Source: Shewanella sp. SNU WT4 (lineage in GTDB: Bacteria > Pseudomonadota > Gammaproteobacteria > Enterobacterales > Shewanellaceae). Taken from it: a stretch of 64,000 bases of DNA. Location: NCBI RefSeq assembly GCF_006494715.1, contig NZ_CP041151.1, forward strand, positions 3,534,001 through 3,598,000, read 5' to 3'. Shown here piece by piece: positions 1 to 10,201 of the stretch. Positions within the stretch are counted from its first letter, which is position 1. Each line of letters opens with the position of its first letter. Position numbers and translations under genes: made by a program. The notes under the pieces were generated by a model. That model did no database searches and was not told the origin of the DNA. It saw only the letters and a list, made by a program, of their open reading frames with translations.

Positions 1-198
1 AGAGATAGGCGGCTCTTGAAAGATAACATCAAAAGAGACAGCTAAAAAAATCAGCACTAATATCGCCGCTAACCAGCCAGATAACGCCATTAACAATTTC
101 ACATACCAAGGCGAGCTTATGCTTGGCACTGGCGCCTCGCCGACCACTAATTTAGCCTGCTGTAACTCGCGCCATAGACTCTCGTTATTAGGACTCAT
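1..198 (-). CDS. DUF4401-family membrane protein, N-terminal part
   Basis: The first 66 residues of a minus-strand gene are visible; the rest lies beyond the left edge. The protein begins with a short soluble stretch containing a WRELQ motif, followed by a hydrophobic segment at about residues 33-60. Its ATG overlaps the stop codon of the upstream DUF2157 gene in an ATGA arrangement, which implies translational coupling. DUF4401 proteins commonly sit directly after DUF2157 proteins and before GDYXXLXY proteins in proteobacteria, and this supports the assignment. The function of the family is not known. Confidence 0.72.
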   Translation of the reverse strand, partial: MSPNNESLWRELQQAKLVVGEAPVPSISSPWYVKLLMALSGWLAAILVLIFLAVSFDVIFQEPPIS

Positions 199-1169
199 TG
201 CTGCCATCCTCGCTGAACATTTCTAAGCCATATGGCTGAACCTACCCCTAAACCAATGATGATTAGCGCTAGCACTAAAAAACCGCCGATATCAAAGTCA
301 TTGAGCAATAAGCGCGCAAATAAACACACCACTAAGGTATCAAAGGATAAGGCTGCGCCCGCCAACATAAATAAATCGCGGCGCCAATAACGGTAACAAA
401 CCACAGAGACTAATAACCATAAGCCCCACACCACTACCGCGGTATTGTCTACTTGGCTGTACTCGTTGTGATTGATGATGGGTTCGAGCGCTAATAGGGT
501 TAGCGAGGTGCCGGCAACTGTCGCAATTAAGCGAAATGACCAGCGCTCAGTCAGCGCTAAACACGGGCGCAAGATTAGCTCCCAAGCCACGAGCGCTAAG
601 CCGTTAACTATACACATGGCCCAGAGCAGTGACTCATACATGGGGAAGAATAACCACCTCGGCCTTAAGTCCACCAGCCACAACACTAAGGCCAGATTCA
701 CTAGCGTCAGCCACAACATCCATAATGCCGAAAAGCGCCCGACTATGACCCAAGGTAAAATCAGCGCCGCCCAAATGGCAAACAATTGCCAAGGATCGGC
801 GCCGGTTTGATAGGTTTGACCGAAAAAGGCGAGTAAGACACCGACGGCAATAGACGCGGCCATTAATGACACTTGCGCCACTAACGCTTGCTTGCCCCAC
901 TTAAGGTAACTGGCCACAGCGAGTATCACTAACACTTCAAGGCCGGCAAATTTACTAAAACGGCCGAAGTCATCCCAGTTATAAGCAATAAAAAACAGCG
1001 CCGCGATAACGAGCGCCAATGCGGCGCACCACAGTAACAGCTGCTCGATAAAGGTAAACCATTGCCCGTGATTAGGCCTGAGTTTACTCACTTGTAGCGC
1101 CGCAGCGACATGCTCTGGCGCAATATCTTTGGCCGCTATATAGCCTTGCAGTTGCTTTCTGATGGACAT
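195..1169 (-). CDS. DUF2157 domain-containing polytopic membrane protein
   Basis: A 324-residue protein with a soluble N-terminus of about 38 residues, then a chain of roughly nine strongly hydrophobic segments. The N-terminal helix followed by a first membrane segment ending in YNWDDFGRFSKF fits the DUF2157 family. It is the first visible gene of an operon read to the left and overlaps the DUF4401 gene by four bases. The family is widespread and predicted to sit in the inner membrane, but no biochemical role is established. The family call is by pattern recognition; no function is claimed. Confidence 0.75.
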   Translation of the reverse strand: MSIRKQLQGYIAAKDIAPEHVAAALQVSKLRPNHGQWFTFIEQLLLWCAALALVIAALFFIAYNWDDFGRFSKFAGLEVLVILAVASYLKWGKQALVAQVSLMAASIAVGVLLAFFGQTYQTGADPWQLFAIWAALILPWVIVGRFSALWMLWLTLVNLALVLWLVDLRPRWLFFPMYESLLWAMCIVNGLALVAWELILRPCLALTERWSFRLIATVAGTSLTLLALEPIINHNEYSQVDNTAVVVWGLWLLVSVVCYRYWRRDLFMLAGAALSFDTLVVCLFARLLLNDFDIGGFLVLALIIIGLGVGSAIWLRNVQRGWQQ

Positions 1170-1595
1170 GCTTAACGCTCCCCCATGATATACATGACGA
1201 AGTATTGCTGATAATTCCTAACATTACAGCCCCTAGCCGCCAAGCAGAGTCATCAATCACGGATCGTAAATTCATGTAAGTAATTCATTAGATAGCGATA
1301 CCAAGGAGTTCTCTCACGGCAAAAACATGACTGTGACTTGTGTTATGGCGATAAGACAAGGCACTAAAAGGATAAAAAATTTGAATACTTATCAAGCGGT
1401 TTAAATAGGGTTAACATGAAAGTTATTATCAGCCTAATGACGGCGCGCAGGCTGACTTAAACAAGCCAGTTTTGAGCATAGCGCTAGGCATGTTTTTTTG
1501 TGTGATTTATGTAGCTGCAAGCTTTACTCATGAAGACTTAACCGCCCCGAGGCAGTGAGTGCTTTCCTCGACAATACCCTTGATTGAGAATGAAT
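1170..1595. other. Divergent intergenic region between DUF2157 gene and metC
   Basis: About 425 bases between two divergent genes, which must hold both promoters. No convincing MetJ operator array, riboswitch or small gene was seen. A short open frame on the minus strand in this area overlaps the DUF2157 start and looks like chance. Confidence 0.5.
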
Positions 1596-2786
1596 ATGCC
1601 TAATCTAAAAATGAATACCTTATTAGTGACTGCGGGTCGCAGTGAACGCGTAAGCCAAGGCTCAGTAAACCCTGTGATTCAGCGCGCATCATCGTTAGTA
1701 TTTTCATCGGTCAAAGCTAAAAAAGAAGCCGCGAAAAAACGCACCAATGGCGCCTTATTTTATGGCCGGCGCGGCACCTTAACTCACTTCGCGCTGCAAG
1801 ATGCCATGGTGGCATTAGAAGGCGGCGCAGGTTGTACGTTATATCCTTGCGGCGCAGCAGCAGTTGCCAATAGCATTTTATCCTTTGTGAAGAGTGGCGA
1901 TCATGTATTGATGACAGGCGCCGCCTATGAGCCAAGTCAAGATTTCTGTAACATCATCTTAAAAGATATGAATATCAGCACCACCTTTTATGACCCGTTA
2001 ATTGGTGCCGGTATTGCTGACTTAATTACGCCAGCCACTAAAGTGGTATTCATGGAATCACCAAGCTCAGTGACTATGGAAGTGCAAGATATTCCAGCCA
2101 TGGTTAAGGCCATTCGTAGCGTAAACCCAGAAGTTATTATCATGATAGATAACACTTGGGCGGCGGGTATCTTGTTTAAAGCCTTAGAGCATGACATAGA
2201 TATTTCGATTCAAGCCGGCACTAAATACATAGTCGGCCATTCTGATGCCATGCTCGGCACAGCAGTCGCTAATGCGCGCTGCTGGGATCAGTTGCGTGAA
2301 CGTTCATACCTGATGGGACAAATGGTTGATGCCGATACGGCCTATGTAGCAGCCCGCGGCCTGCGCACTATGGCGGTACGTTTAAAGCAGCATCAAGAAA
2401 GCAGTATCAAGATTGCCCATTGGTTAGCGGCGCGCCCAGAAGTTGAGCGCGTAAACCACCCTGAACTGCCAAGCTGCAAAGGTCATGAGTTTTATAAGCG
2501 CGACTTTAAGGGTTGCAACGGCTTGTTCTCATTTGTATTAAAAGACAAGTTATCCGATGCCCAGTTGGCAGAGTATTTAGATAACTTCCATCACTTCAGC
2601 ATGGCTTACTCATGGGGCGGTTATGAATCACTGATTTTAGCTAACCAGCCTGAAGAGCTAAACGCTATTCGCCCTGCTGGCAAAGTGGATTTTAACGGCA
2701 CCTTAGTGCGAGTTCACATAGGTCTGGAAGACTGTGATGACTTGATTGCTGACTTAGCGGCTGGCTTTGAGCGCTTAAAGAACTAA
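1596..2786 (+). CDS. metC: Cystathionine beta-lyase
   Basis: A PLP-dependent enzyme of the Cys/Met metabolism family that cleaves cystathionine to homocysteine, pyruvate and ammonia in methionine synthesis. Visible signatures are FYGRRGT near residue 55, the substrate/cofactor region LYPCGAAAV near 82-90, IDNTWAAG near 184-191 and the PLP lysine in [11 protein letters not shown] (Lys210). The length of 396 residues is normal. The open frame extends upstream to a TTG at 1584 and an ATG at 1590; I prefer the ATG at 1596 because a GAGA motif lies about six bases before it. A strong terminator follows, so it is probably monocistronic. Confidence 0.95.
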   Translation: MPNLKMNTLLVTAGRSERVSQGSVNPVIQRASSLVFSSVKAKKEAAKKRTNGALFYGRRGTLTHFALQDAMVALEGGAGCTLYPCGAAAVANSILSFVKSGDHVLMTGAAYEPSQDFCNIILKDMNISTTFYDPLIGAGIADLITPATKVVFMESPSSVTMEVQDIPAMVKAIRSVNPEVIIMIDNTWAAGILFKALEHDIDISIQAGTKYIVGHSDAMLGTAVANARCWDQLRERSYLMGQMVDADTAYVAARGLRTMAVRLKQHQESSIKIAHWLAARPEVERVNHPELPSCKGHEFYKRDFKGCNGLFSFVLKDKLSDAQLAEYLDNFHHFSMAYSWGGYESLILANQPEELNAIRPAGKVDFNGTLVRVHIGLEDCDDLIADLAAGFERLKN

Positions 2787-2862
2787 GTTCTTAACTCTAT
2801 CAACGCAGCTTGCAAGCAAGCCTAACCACTAAGCTAAATAACTAAGTTTACTAACTAGCACC

Positions 2863-2910
2863 TGCGCCCAGCAAGGCTTAAGCCATTCATTGCTGGGCGC
2901 ATTTTATTTT
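2863..2910 (+). terminator. Rho-independent terminator of metC
   Basis: Two 12-base arms (2863-2874 and 2890-2901, core GCGCCCAGCAA) pair perfectly around a 15-base loop and are followed by a T-rich run, 76 bases after the metC stop codon. Confidence 0.8.
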
Positions 2911-3089
2911 CTGCTTGCTGCATACTGCTATATGTATGCGGGTATATATGCGGCGGTATGTATATTCGGCAGCAGTTATTCGATTGTCCAAACTGAGTGA
3001 TGTTTAGCATTAACGCTATCCGAAGCCGCGCCGCCTCTGCAACTTTGTTATCATGCAAGTCACCATCATACCAAGCCATAATAATAACC

Positions 3090-3971
3090 ATGACGCAGTT
3101 AACCGTTAGCCCTACTCAAGTCAGCTTTAGCCAAGGTATATACCAGCAAAATAGCCCAGTTCTTTATTGTGAACATGATGACAGCAGCAGCGTTGTCATT
3201 ACTGCGGCCACGCCATTTCATCCGGTATCTCATATTTGGCCCGATCACCCCGCCGACAAAGGCGTGCTAGTCATCAACCAGCAAGAATATAAGGTTATCG
3301 ATTGCTTGGTTGGCGCTTGGCATAGTGAAGAGGCTTATCTTACTATCGGCGCGGATATTCCAGTGAAGCGCGATGAAGCCGGTTGGCAGTTTGTGGTCGT
3401 GCACCGCATTAATGCCAGCTTATCCATCACGCCAGGCACAGTGGTGAGCTTAAAAGTCGACAGTGACTATCAGCAAGCCTTAAGCCGAGCTCACAGCGGC
3501 GCGCATTTGGCGGCGCTTGCCCTTAATAAAGTGCTGCACTCAGCTTTTTGGCGCAAAGCCCCTAGCAGGTTTGATACCTTAGGCCATTACGATTTTCACA
3601 GTTACGCCGAAGAAACCAGTTTTGTCAGTGAAGATAGCTGCCTTGATAGTTATCGCTTAGGCAAAACCTTAAAAAAGCGCGGCTTTAATAATGATGAGTT
3701 TATAGCGGCGCTCACCCAGGTGGCGGCGCAAGTAAATGCGCAATTGCAGTTGTGGCTACAAACCGGCGCCAAGATTGATTTAGTGTGTGACGGCCCTCAT
3801 TTAACCGATTCCCGCTACTGGCAATGCCAATTAGATGAGCACAAGATCAGTATTCCTTGCGGCGGCACTCATATCTCCACGCTGCAAGCATTGGCGGATA
3901 TTACCGTAACCTTGGCAGTCAATGCTGCAGGTAATATTGATATGACAACCCGCACCAGTAAAAGCCTTTAG
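3090..3971 (+). CDS. AlaX-type alanyl-tRNA editing domain protein
   Basis: A 293-residue free-standing homologue of the alanyl-tRNA synthetase editing domain. The four zinc ligands of the family are present: His135 and His139 in RAHSGAHLAAL, and Cys257 and His261 in PCGGTHISTL. Proteins of this type hydrolyse mischarged tRNA-Ala (Ser- or Gly-tRNA-Ala) in trans. The frame opens at 2997, but the ATG at 3090 fits the start of the conserved domain (MTQLTV) and the upstream residues look random. The last third contains a loop rich in charged residues. Substrate specificity cannot be read from the sequence. Confidence 0.82.
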   Translation: MTQLTVSPTQVSFSQGIYQQNSPVLYCEHDDSSSVVITAATPFHPVSHIWPDHPADKGVLVINQQEYKVIDCLVGAWHSEEAYLTIGADIPVKRDEAGWQFVVVHRINASLSITPGTVVSLKVDSDYQQALSRAHSGAHLAALALNKVLHSAFWRKAPSRFDTLGHYDFHSYAEETSFVSEDSCLDSYRLGKTLKKRGFNNDEFIAALTQVAAQVNAQLQLWLQTGAKIDLVCDGPHLTDSRYWQCQLDEHKISIPCGGTHISTLQALADITVTLAVNAAGNIDMTTRTSKSL

Positions 3972-3990
3972 CGTTAAGGTTAAGCGAATT

Positions 3991-4020
3991 ACGTGAGTTA
4001 CGTGAGTTACGTGAGTTACG
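3991..4020 (+). repeat. Short 9-bp tandem repeat
   Basis: The unit ACGTGAGTT occurs three times in perfect tandem (3991-4017), flanked by partial copies on both sides (AATT before, ACG after). It lies 20 bases after the stop of the tRNA-editing gene, in non-coding DNA. Confidence 0.9.
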
Positions 4021-4176
4021 CAAATAACACCAAGTGTCGCTATTGATTGAGCCGCTAACAATAATGCCAAGCGCGGCCGTAAACTCAGCACTTAACACAA
4101 GGCCGCAAATTTTAAGCAAGTGCTAGCAAGCAGATATAGGTATGATGTCGGCCATTGCATCCCAAGAGACACATTC

Positions 4177-4890
4177 ATGCCTATCATATCCGCCAATAAC
4201 ACTATTCTTGTGGATGATTTTGTCGCGCCCCTATGCCATAAGCTAGTCACTATCTTGTATCAAGATGATGATATCTTACTGATTAATAAGCCAAGCGGTT
4301 TATTAAGCTTGTCAGGTAAAAATCCGCAAAACTGGGACTCTGTGCATTACCGCTTAGTGAATGGTCAAGCTGGGGCAACGCCTGCCTTTATTCATGCCAA
4401 ATTGCCCCACAGGTTAGATTTTGGCACTTCTGGCATTATGGTCGTCGCCCTTAATGCAGAGGCCGCGAGCCATCTTAATCGCCAGTTTCAAGAGCGCAAC
4501 GTCAGCAAGCAATATATGGCCATGTTGGCCGGCTGGGTTAAGGATGATAACGGCCGCATTAATGGCGCTATAGCTAAAGATAAAGACTTGTTTCCATGCG
4601 TAAAAATCTGCGCCGAGACAGGAAAAGCGGCAATGAGTGATTATCACGTCATAGCGCGCTTAAATGAGCCCAAGCGCACTTTAGTTAAATACACGCCTCA
4701 CACTGGCCGCACCCATCAACTGCGCATTCATAGCTTAAGCTTTGGTCACCCCATTCTTGGCTGCGACTTGTATTCAAACCTTGAGAGTCAAGCCATGGCG
4801 CCAAGGCTGCAACTACACGCCAGCGACTTGTATTTTGAGCATCCACGCCTTGCCACACCTATGCATGGCCACAGCCCCTGCCCATTTTAG
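4177..4890 (+). CDS. RluA-family pseudouridine synthase
   Basis: A 237-residue protein of the RluA branch that isomerises uridine to pseudouridine in structured RNA. The catalytic motif is HRLDFGTSG with the nucleophilic Asp81. The family blocks INKPSGLLS, KQYMAMLAG, TGRTHQLRIH and LGHPILGCDLY are all present, in the order and spacing of E. coli RluA, which acts on 23S rRNA U746 and tRNA U32. There is no S4 RNA-binding domain. I start at the ATG at 4177, preceded by AAGAGA, rather than at 4120. It may be RluA itself or a paralogue; the motif LDFGTSG differs from LDMATSG of E. coli RluA, so no symbol is given. Confidence 0.88.
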   Translation: MPIISANNTILVDDFVAPLCHKLVTILYQDDDILLINKPSGLLSLSGKNPQNWDSVHYRLVNGQAGATPAFIHAKLPHRLDFGTSGIMVVALNAEAASHLNRQFQERNVSKQYMAMLAGWVKDDNGRINGAIAKDKDLFPCVKICAETGKAAMSDYHVIARLNEPKRTLVKYTPHTGRTHQLRIHSLSFGHPILGCDLYSNLESQAMAPRLQLHASDLYFEHPRLATPMHGHSPCPF

Positions 4891-4923
4891 GCAGTGCCCT
4901 ACTATCAACAATGGATAATCTAA

Positions 4924-5400
4924 TCAGCGTTTAACACTCATGGTTTTGACTTTTTCAGTCAAAAAAACAAGCTGAGTCGTTAATAAACTCATGCATAAGC
5001 CAAGGGCAGAACCTATTAATAATGGCGGGATAATGGCACTTAAATCTGCGCTTAAGGCAAAAGTAATGCAGCAACCAATAAAGGCGCCAGGAATGAAGGC
5101 CAAACGCTGATGGCTTGCCTGTAAACACATGGCCGAAGTGGCTATGCCAGTTAAAATGTAAGCCATTGAAGGCGCAGCAAACACACCGCTACCTGAGATA
5201 ATAAGCCAGCCCCAAAATACGCCAGACAGATTCGTGGCCATCGCCATAAGCATGCCTTTCACCCCAGCATGGGTTTGCGCAAAAAAGGTGCTACAGCTTA
5301 AAAAGCCAATCCAAGTGACTAAATGCAGCGCATCGGCCGCGCCCGCCCACAGCGTCGCTAACAGCCCTGCGGAAATAGCCACTTGCCAACGATGTTTCAT
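4924..5400 (-). CDS. DUF1097 family inner-membrane protein (YcdZ-like)
   Basis: A 158-residue protein with five or so hydrophobic segments covering almost its whole length. The pattern of Gly/Ala-rich helices and the segment FFAQTHAGVKGMLMAMATNLSGVFWGW fit DUF1097. The role of the family is unknown. It is convergent with the pseudouridine synthase gene (33 bases apart) and stands alone. A methyltransferase-like gene remnant lies just upstream on the other strand. Confidence 0.75.
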   Translation of the reverse strand: MKHRWQVAISAGLLATLWAGAADALHLVTWIGFLSCSTFFAQTHAGVKGMLMAMATNLSGVFWGWLIISGSGVFAAPSMAYILTGIATSAMCLQASHQRLAFIPGAFIGCCITFALSADLSAIIPPLLIGSALGLCMSLLTTQLVFLTEKVKTMSVKR

Positions 5401-5539
5401 ACCTTACCCCTCAGCTCGCACTTCACCTTGGTGAGTGAATTAGTTTAAGGCGAGCTAAGCTACCTTGTTTATCGGTAAAAAAACACAATTTCACACCAAT
5501 AATCGGCCCAAGTGACTATTTAGGCCGTGCACCTGCCCG

Positions 5540-5873
5540 TTATCGAGTAAAGCTACCGAGCTTGTGGCCGATACTGTGGATGAGCCAATTGTGTATCATC
5601 GCACCACTGCGCGCCCCTAGGGCAGTTTAACTGTGATTGATGATATTGAGCGCCATCCCACTGAAAAACAGCGCTTAAACGTATTAACCTCTTATTACGA
5701 CCAACAACAGGCTAGTACTGTGATTGAATTTTGATAGGATGCAACTGGGTGTATTTAGCCTGAGCGAGCTGCAACTTTTAATGGAAAACGTCGGATTTAG
5801 CGTTAGCCATTACACCAAGCCTGCTGATTCCAGCACTGAATGTTTAACTGTGCTGGTAGGCACTAAGCCGTAA
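5540..5873 (+). pseudogene. Decayed C-terminal remnant of a methyltransferase-like protein
   Basis: Two adjoining reading frames together read like one protein tail. The first frame gives TELVADTVDEPIVYHRTTARP, a TAG at 5618, then GSLTVIDDIERHPTEKQRLN... to VIEF and a TGA at 5732. The second frame takes over at 5730 with FDRMQLGVFSLSELQLLMENVGF... and ends in a TAA at 5871. One nonsense mutation plus one frameshift (about two bases missing near 5732) would explain this. The SLSELQLLMENVGF segment resembles the C-terminal helix of class I SAM-dependent methyltransferases, and no SAM-binding glycine motif survives upstream. The family call is an inference; the broken-frame reading is seen directly. 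Confidence 0.6.
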
Positions 5874-5879
5874 TTACTC

Positions 5880-6563
5880 TTAATCTAAGCGGCGCCACAC
5901 TTCGACTTCTTTCAGCTCGCCATCTTCTGTGCGGCGGGTATGCCATTCATCGCCAATGAGCTCAAAGGCAAAGCTAAAGCTCTGCCTTTCTTGCATTTCA
6001 AAGGATGTGAGGCTTGGATATTCAATATATTGATTGGCTTCGATTCGGTACTTACCCGCGCCTGCCGCCCAAATTTGCTTATGATTGTCCTCTTTTTGAA
6101 TTGTCGTAAAACTAAAGTGGCCATTGGATAACACCTTGATAGCCACTAAATCTAAGCTCGTATAATCAACCCAATGGCCTTCACCATCAAGATAACGCCC
6201 TGAGACTAACTCCCAACTGCCGTTTAACGCCAACGCCGCCAGAGTGGCCATGGGTTCATCTGTGTTTTGAAATTCTGCGGCTATTTGAGAATCTGCAGCT
6301 AATGCTTCTGTGGCTAATGCTGCAGAGGCTTCAGCGCTTGGCGCATCTGCTACTTCGCGGCTGGGTGTCGCGGTTTTTGGGGTTAACTCTGAAGTGTCGG
6401 TCACCTCAGGGCTTAGCTCAGGGGCTTTAGCACTCGAATCCATAGCTTTGGCATTCGGATTAATAGCTTCGGCATTCACGGCAAAACCCTGCAACATAAC
6501 GCTAAGCAAGCAACTCGCCAGTAAAGCTGATGGCATTAGACGGCGCGACTCTACAAACATCAT
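5880..6563 (-). CDS. Predicted secreted protein of unknown function
   Basis: A 227-residue protein with a signal peptide at about residues 10-32 (LLASCLLSVMLQGFAVNAEA). A low-complexity linker rich in Ala, Ser, Glu and Pro follows at about 33-105. The C-terminal domain of about 120 residues starts at LNGSWELVSGRYLDGEGHW and contains several beta-strand-like segments with the pattern of lipocalin-like stress proteins. I do not recognise a named family. The linker suggests tethering or an extended periplasmic reach. It ends eight bases after the opposing pseudogene and has its own promoter region upstream. Confidence 0.65.
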   Translation of the reverse strand: MMFVESRRLMPSALLASCLLSVMLQGFAVNAEAINPNAKAMDSSAKAPELSPEVTDTSELTPKTATPSREVADAPSAEASAALATEALAADSQIAAEFQNTDEPMATLAALALNGSWELVSGRYLDGEGHWVDYTSLDLVAIKVLSNGHFSFTTIQKEDNHKQIWAAGAGKYRIEANQYIEYPSLTSFEMQERQSFSFAFELIGDEWHTRRTEDGELKEVEVWRRLD

Positions 6564-6724
6564 TAATCCTTCCCTATCAATGGCCTATCTTGACCAATCA
6601 ATTGATTAAAACGCGAACACTGCCGTGATTTTCTCAGTTTTTAAATAAAAGGCAATCTCGGATGCCGCAAATAAAGCCGCTGCGCTTTAGTCCACCAAAA
6701 AAGTAGTGCAACAAAAAAGTCGCA

Positions 6725-6755
6725 TAATAAAAAAGCGAACCTAAGGTTCGCTTTT
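6725..6755 (-). terminator. Terminator after gcvP
   Basis: An 11-base perfect stem (AAAAGCGAACC and its complement, 6731-6755) with a three-base loop. On the minus strand it is followed by a run of T. It lies about 45 bases after the gcvP stop. The same stem core recurs after metK. Confidence 0.85.
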
Positions 6756-6798
6756 AATTAGCTGATGACAGCGATTAACTCTGCATTAGCAGCGCTAA

Positions 6799-9696
6799 TT
6801 ACTCATAGTCACTTAACGGCACACAACTACACATCAAGTTACGATCGCCATAGACATCATCAATGCGATTGACCGATGGCCAGAACTTATTGGCGCGCAC
6901 GGCATTCGATGGGAAGACTGCTTGCTCGCGGGTATAAGGGCGCGCATCAAACTCAGCGTCCATAATGTCCGCAAGTGTATGGGGTGCATTGTGCAGCGGA
7001 TTGTTATCGGCTGGCCATTCACCCGCTTCTACTTTGGCAACTTCAGCGCGAATCGACACCATGGCTTCGATAAAGCGGTCAAGTTCTACCTTAGCTTCTG
7101 ATTCAGTAGGCTCAATCATCAAGGTGCCAGCGACAGGAAAACTCATGGTCGGTGAATGGAAACCATAGTCATTTAAGCGCTTGGCGATATCCATTTCAGT
7201 GATCCCTGAGGCTTCCTTCAGTGGCCGTAAATCAATAATGCACTCATGGGCAATTCTGTCATTGCGACCGCGGTACAAAATTGGGAAATGCTCTGACAGC
7301 TTTTTAGCCACATAGTTAGCATTCAGCATGGCCACTTGGGTGGCGCGCACTAAGCCTTGGCTACCGAGCAAGCGAATATACATCCAGCTAATAGGTAAAA
7401 TGCCAGCGCTACCAAAAGGAGCCGCCGAAACTGCGCCATTGTTCTGGGAAATATCACCATTTTTTACTATGACATGGCCTGCCACAAACGGCGCTAAATG
7501 GGCTTTAACACCGATAGGCCCCATACCTGGGCCGCCGCCGCCATGCGGAATAGCAAAGGTCTTGTGCAAGTTTAAGTGCGACACGTCAGCACCAATAAAG
7601 CCAGGCGCCGTTAAGCCCACCTGCGCATTCATGTTGGCGCCATCAAGATACACTTGACCGCCATGCTGATGAATAATATCGCAAATCTCACGCGCGGTTT
7701 CTTCGTACACGCCATGAGTCGATGGGTAGGTAATCATCACGCACGCGAGGTTATCGGCAAGCTCAGACGCTTTAGTGCGTAAATCGTCTAAATCTACGTT
7801 ACCTAACTTGTCGCAAGCGGTAACTACGACTTTCATGCCCGCTAACTGCGCCGTGGCTGGATTGGTGCCGTGGGCCGATTGCGGAATTAAGCACACATCT
7901 CTGTGACCTTCGCCGCGCGACTCATGATATTTACGAATGGCCAGTAAGCCCGCGTATTCGCCCTGCGCGCCTGAGTTAGGCTGCATGCACATGGCATCAT
8001 ACCCTGTGATATCCACCAGCCAGCTGGCAAGTTTACTTATCATGGCGCGATAACCCGCCGCTTGCTCTTGCGGGCAGAAAGGGTGCATGTTGGCAAATTC
8101 TGGCCAGCTAACAGGGATCATCTCCACTGCTGCGTTAAGCTTCATGGTGCATGAACCCAATGAAATCATGGAGTGATTGAGCGCCATGTCTTTATTTTCT
8201 AAGCGCTTGAGATAACGCATCATCTCAGTTTCGCTATGATAAGAATTAAAAGTTGGATGACTTAAAATCGCATCATCCCTAAGCTCAATCGCGCTTAACG
8301 TAGGTGCCGCGGCCATCACTTCTGAATCGAGCGCACCAACATCTAAACCATGACCACTGCCTAATATCACATCAAACAGCTCAGCAATATCAGCGCGGGT
8401 AGTGGTTTCATCAATACTAATACCCACAGTGCTCGCGCCTTGGGTGTGTGTGCCATCAAGACGTAAGTTAATACCAGCATCTTCAGCGCGTCGCAGCGCA
8501 TCTGGGGTAACACTGCTTAAGGTTAAGGTATCAAACCAGCGCTGATTGACGAGCTTAATGCCTTTACTGCGTAAGCCAAGGGCTAAGATATCGGTTAAGC
8601 GATGAATGCGTGAAGCAATAGTGTGTAAGCCTTGCGGGCCATGGTACACGGCGTAGAAAGAGGCCATGTTGGCCAATAATACTTGGGCTGTACAAATGTT
8701 GGAGTTGGCTTTTTCGCGGCGAATATGTTGCTCACGAGTTTGCATCGCCATACGCAGTGCCTTGTTACCGCGAGCATCCTTAGATACCCCGATAATGCGC
8801 CCAGGCATGGAGCGCTTGTGCTCATCTCGGGTCACAAAGAAAGCGGCATGCGGGCCACCAAAGCCCATCGGCACGCCAAAACGCTGAGCACTACCAAAGA
8901 CTACATCGGCGCCTAAGCTGCCAGGAGATTTAAGCAGCACCAGCGACATCATATCGGCGGCCACACAAATAATGGCTTTTTTAGCTTTTAAGGGCGCGAT
9001 TACACTCGGTAAATCAGTAATATCACCAAAGCGGTTAGTGTATTGGAATAAGGCGCCAAATAATTCGTACTGACTGGCATCACTAGCCTTACCGACGACG
9101 ACTTCTATGCCTAAGTATTCGGCGCGGGTTTTGATGACATCTATGGTTTGCGGGAACACATCATCCGCCACAAAGAAGATGTTGGCGTTTTTCGCCTTAG
9201 ACACTCGCTTAGCTAAGGCCATAGCCTCAGCGCCTGCTGTGGCTTCATCGAGCAGAGATGCTGAAGCTAAATCTAAACCGCTTAAGTCCATAGACACTTG
9301 CTGGAAGTTTAAAATAGCTTCCAAGCGGCCTTGAGCAATTTCAGGCTGATACGGCGTATAAGCTGTATACCAACCTGGGTTTTCCAGCACGTTACGCAAA
9401 ATCACATTCGGCACTAAGGTGCCGTAGTAACCCATGCCTATGTAGTTCTTTTTCAGCTGGTTACGCTTGGCGTAATCTTTAATGATGGCTAAGCCTTCAG
9501 CTTCTGAGTGCGACTCACCAACGATTAACGGCTTAGTTAAGCGAATATCATCCGGCACAATTTGAGCGGTCAACTGCTCTAACGACTCAGCACCAACATA
9601 GTTGAGCATGGTTTGCAGTTCAGCTTGGCTAGGGCCTATATGGCGACGCAGGAACATGTCATGCTGTTCCAATTGGGTAAGAGTATTAGAGCTCAT
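6799..9696 (-). CDS. gcvP: Glycine dehydrogenase (decarboxylating), P-protein
   Basis: The PLP-dependent P-protein of the glycine cleavage system, which decarboxylates glycine and passes the aminomethyl group to the lipoyl arm of GcvH. At 965 residues it is the full-length single-chain form with two homologous halves. The N-terminal half begins with FLRRHIGPS; the C-terminal half holds the PLP lysine in NLHKTF and the adjacent glycine-rich stretch [12 protein letters not shown]. It is the last gene of gcvT-gcvH-gcvP, separated from gcvH by a 90-base gap that contains a stem-loop. A terminator follows. Confidence 0.97.
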   Translation of the reverse strand: MSSNTLTQLEQHDMFLRRHIGPSQAELQTMLNYVGAESLEQLTAQIVPDDIRLTKPLIVGESHSEAEGLAIIKDYAKRNQLKKNYIGMGYYGTLVPNVILRNVLENPGWYTAYTPYQPEIAQGRLEAILNFQQVSMDLSGLDLASASLLDEATAGAEAMALAKRVSKAKNANIFFVADDVFPQTIDVIKTRAEYLGIEVVVGKASDASQYELFGALFQYTNRFGDITDLPSVIAPLKAKKAIICVAADMMSLVLLKSPGSLGADVVFGSAQRFGVPMGFGGPHAAFFVTRDEHKRSMPGRIIGVSKDARGNKALRMAMQTREQHIRREKANSNICTAQVLLANMASFYAVYHGPQGLHTIASRIHRLTDILALGLRSKGIKLVNQRWFDTLTLSSVTPDALRRAEDAGINLRLDGTHTQGASTVGISIDETTTRADIAELFDVILGSGHGLDVGALDSEVMAAAPTLSAIELRDDAILSHPTFNSYHSETEMMRYLKRLENKDMALNHSMISLGSCTMKLNAAVEMIPVSWPEFANMHPFCPQEQAAGYRAMISKLASWLVDITGYDAMCMQPNSGAQGEYAGLLAIRKYHESRGEGHRDVCLIPQSAHGTNPATAQLAGMKVVVTACDKLGNVDLDDLRTKASELADNLACVMITYPSTHGVYEETAREICDIIHQHGGQVYLDGANMNAQVGLTAPGFIGADVSHLNLHKTFAIPHGGGGPGMGPIGVKAHLAPFVAGHVIVKNGDISQNNGAVSAAPFGSAGILPISWMYIRLLGSQGLVRATQVAMLNANYVAKKLSEHFPILYRGRNDRIAHECIIDLRPLKEASGITEMDIAKRLNDYGFHSPTMSFPVAGTLMIEPTESEAKVELDRFIEAMVSIRAEVAKVEAGEWPADNNPLHNAPHTLADIMDAEFDARPYTREQAVFPSNAVRANKFWPSVNRIDDVYGDRNLMCSCVPLSDYE

Positions 9697-9755
9697 GGGT
9701 AACCTTTAATGTATTGCCGGCTGTAACCGGTCTCTTAATAAGGGGCCAATATTTT

Positions 9756-9776
9756 CAAAGCCCCAGAGGGGCTTTG
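9756..9776 (-). other. Stem-loop between gcvH and gcvP
   Basis: A perfect nine-base GC-rich stem (CAAAGCCCC and its complement) with a three-base loop in the gcvH-gcvP gap. There is no T-run on either side, so it is not a classic terminator. It could stabilise the gcvTH part of the transcript or tune gcvP expression. Confidence 0.6.
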
Positions 9777-9786
9777 AATTGGGCGA

Positions 9787-10176
9787 CTATTCTTCGTCGA
9801 TAATTTCTTGATAAGCATCGGCTTCAAGCAAGCTATCAATTTCAGATTCATCACTTGGCATGACGCGAAATAACCAGCCATCGCCAAAGGCATCTGAATT
9901 GACTAACTCAGGTGAGTCTTCGAGGGCCGAGTTAACCGCTAAGATTTCACCAGACAAAGGCGCATAAATATCAGAGGCAGCCTTAACCGATTCAGCCACG
10001 GCGCAATCATCACCGGCAGTGACACTATCGCCAACTTCTGGTAACTCAATAAACACCATATCACCGAGTAACTCTTGGGCGTGCTCGGTAATACCTACGG
10101 TATAACTGCCATCGTCTTCACGACGCGCCCATTCATGGGAAGCGGCATACTTAAGTTCAGACGGAATATTGCTCAT
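9787..10176 (-). CDS. gcvH: Glycine cleavage system H-protein
   Basis: A small lipoyl-carrier protein of 129 residues that shuttles the aminomethyl intermediate between GcvP, GcvT and lipoamide dehydrogenase. The lipoylated lysine is Lys65 in [16 protein letters not shown]. The opening segment [11 protein letters not shown] and the internal [13 protein letters not shown] are typical. It lies 25 bases after gcvT in the same operon. Confidence 0.97.
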   Translation of the reverse strand: MSNIPSELKYAASHEWARREDDGSYTVGITEHAQELLGDMVFIELPEVGDSVTAGDDCAVAESVKAASDIYAPLSGEILAVNSALEDSPELVNSDAFGDGWLFRVMPSDESEIDSLLEADAYQEIIDEE

Positions 10177-10201
10177 CGTTTTGGTTCCTTGTTCGATTTA
10201 A

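Noticed and set aside
472..810. Plus-strand open frame opposite the DUF2157 gene
   Set aside because: Lies wholly inside a well-supported membrane protein gene on the other strand; composition is not protein-like.
2930..2985. TATATG/GCGG-rich stretch resembling a repeat before the tRNA-editing gene
   Set aside because: Only loosely similar short words; no exact unit repeats enough to call.
7328..7657. Plus-strand 109-codon frame inside gcvP
   Set aside because: Antisense shadow of a highly conserved enzyme gene.
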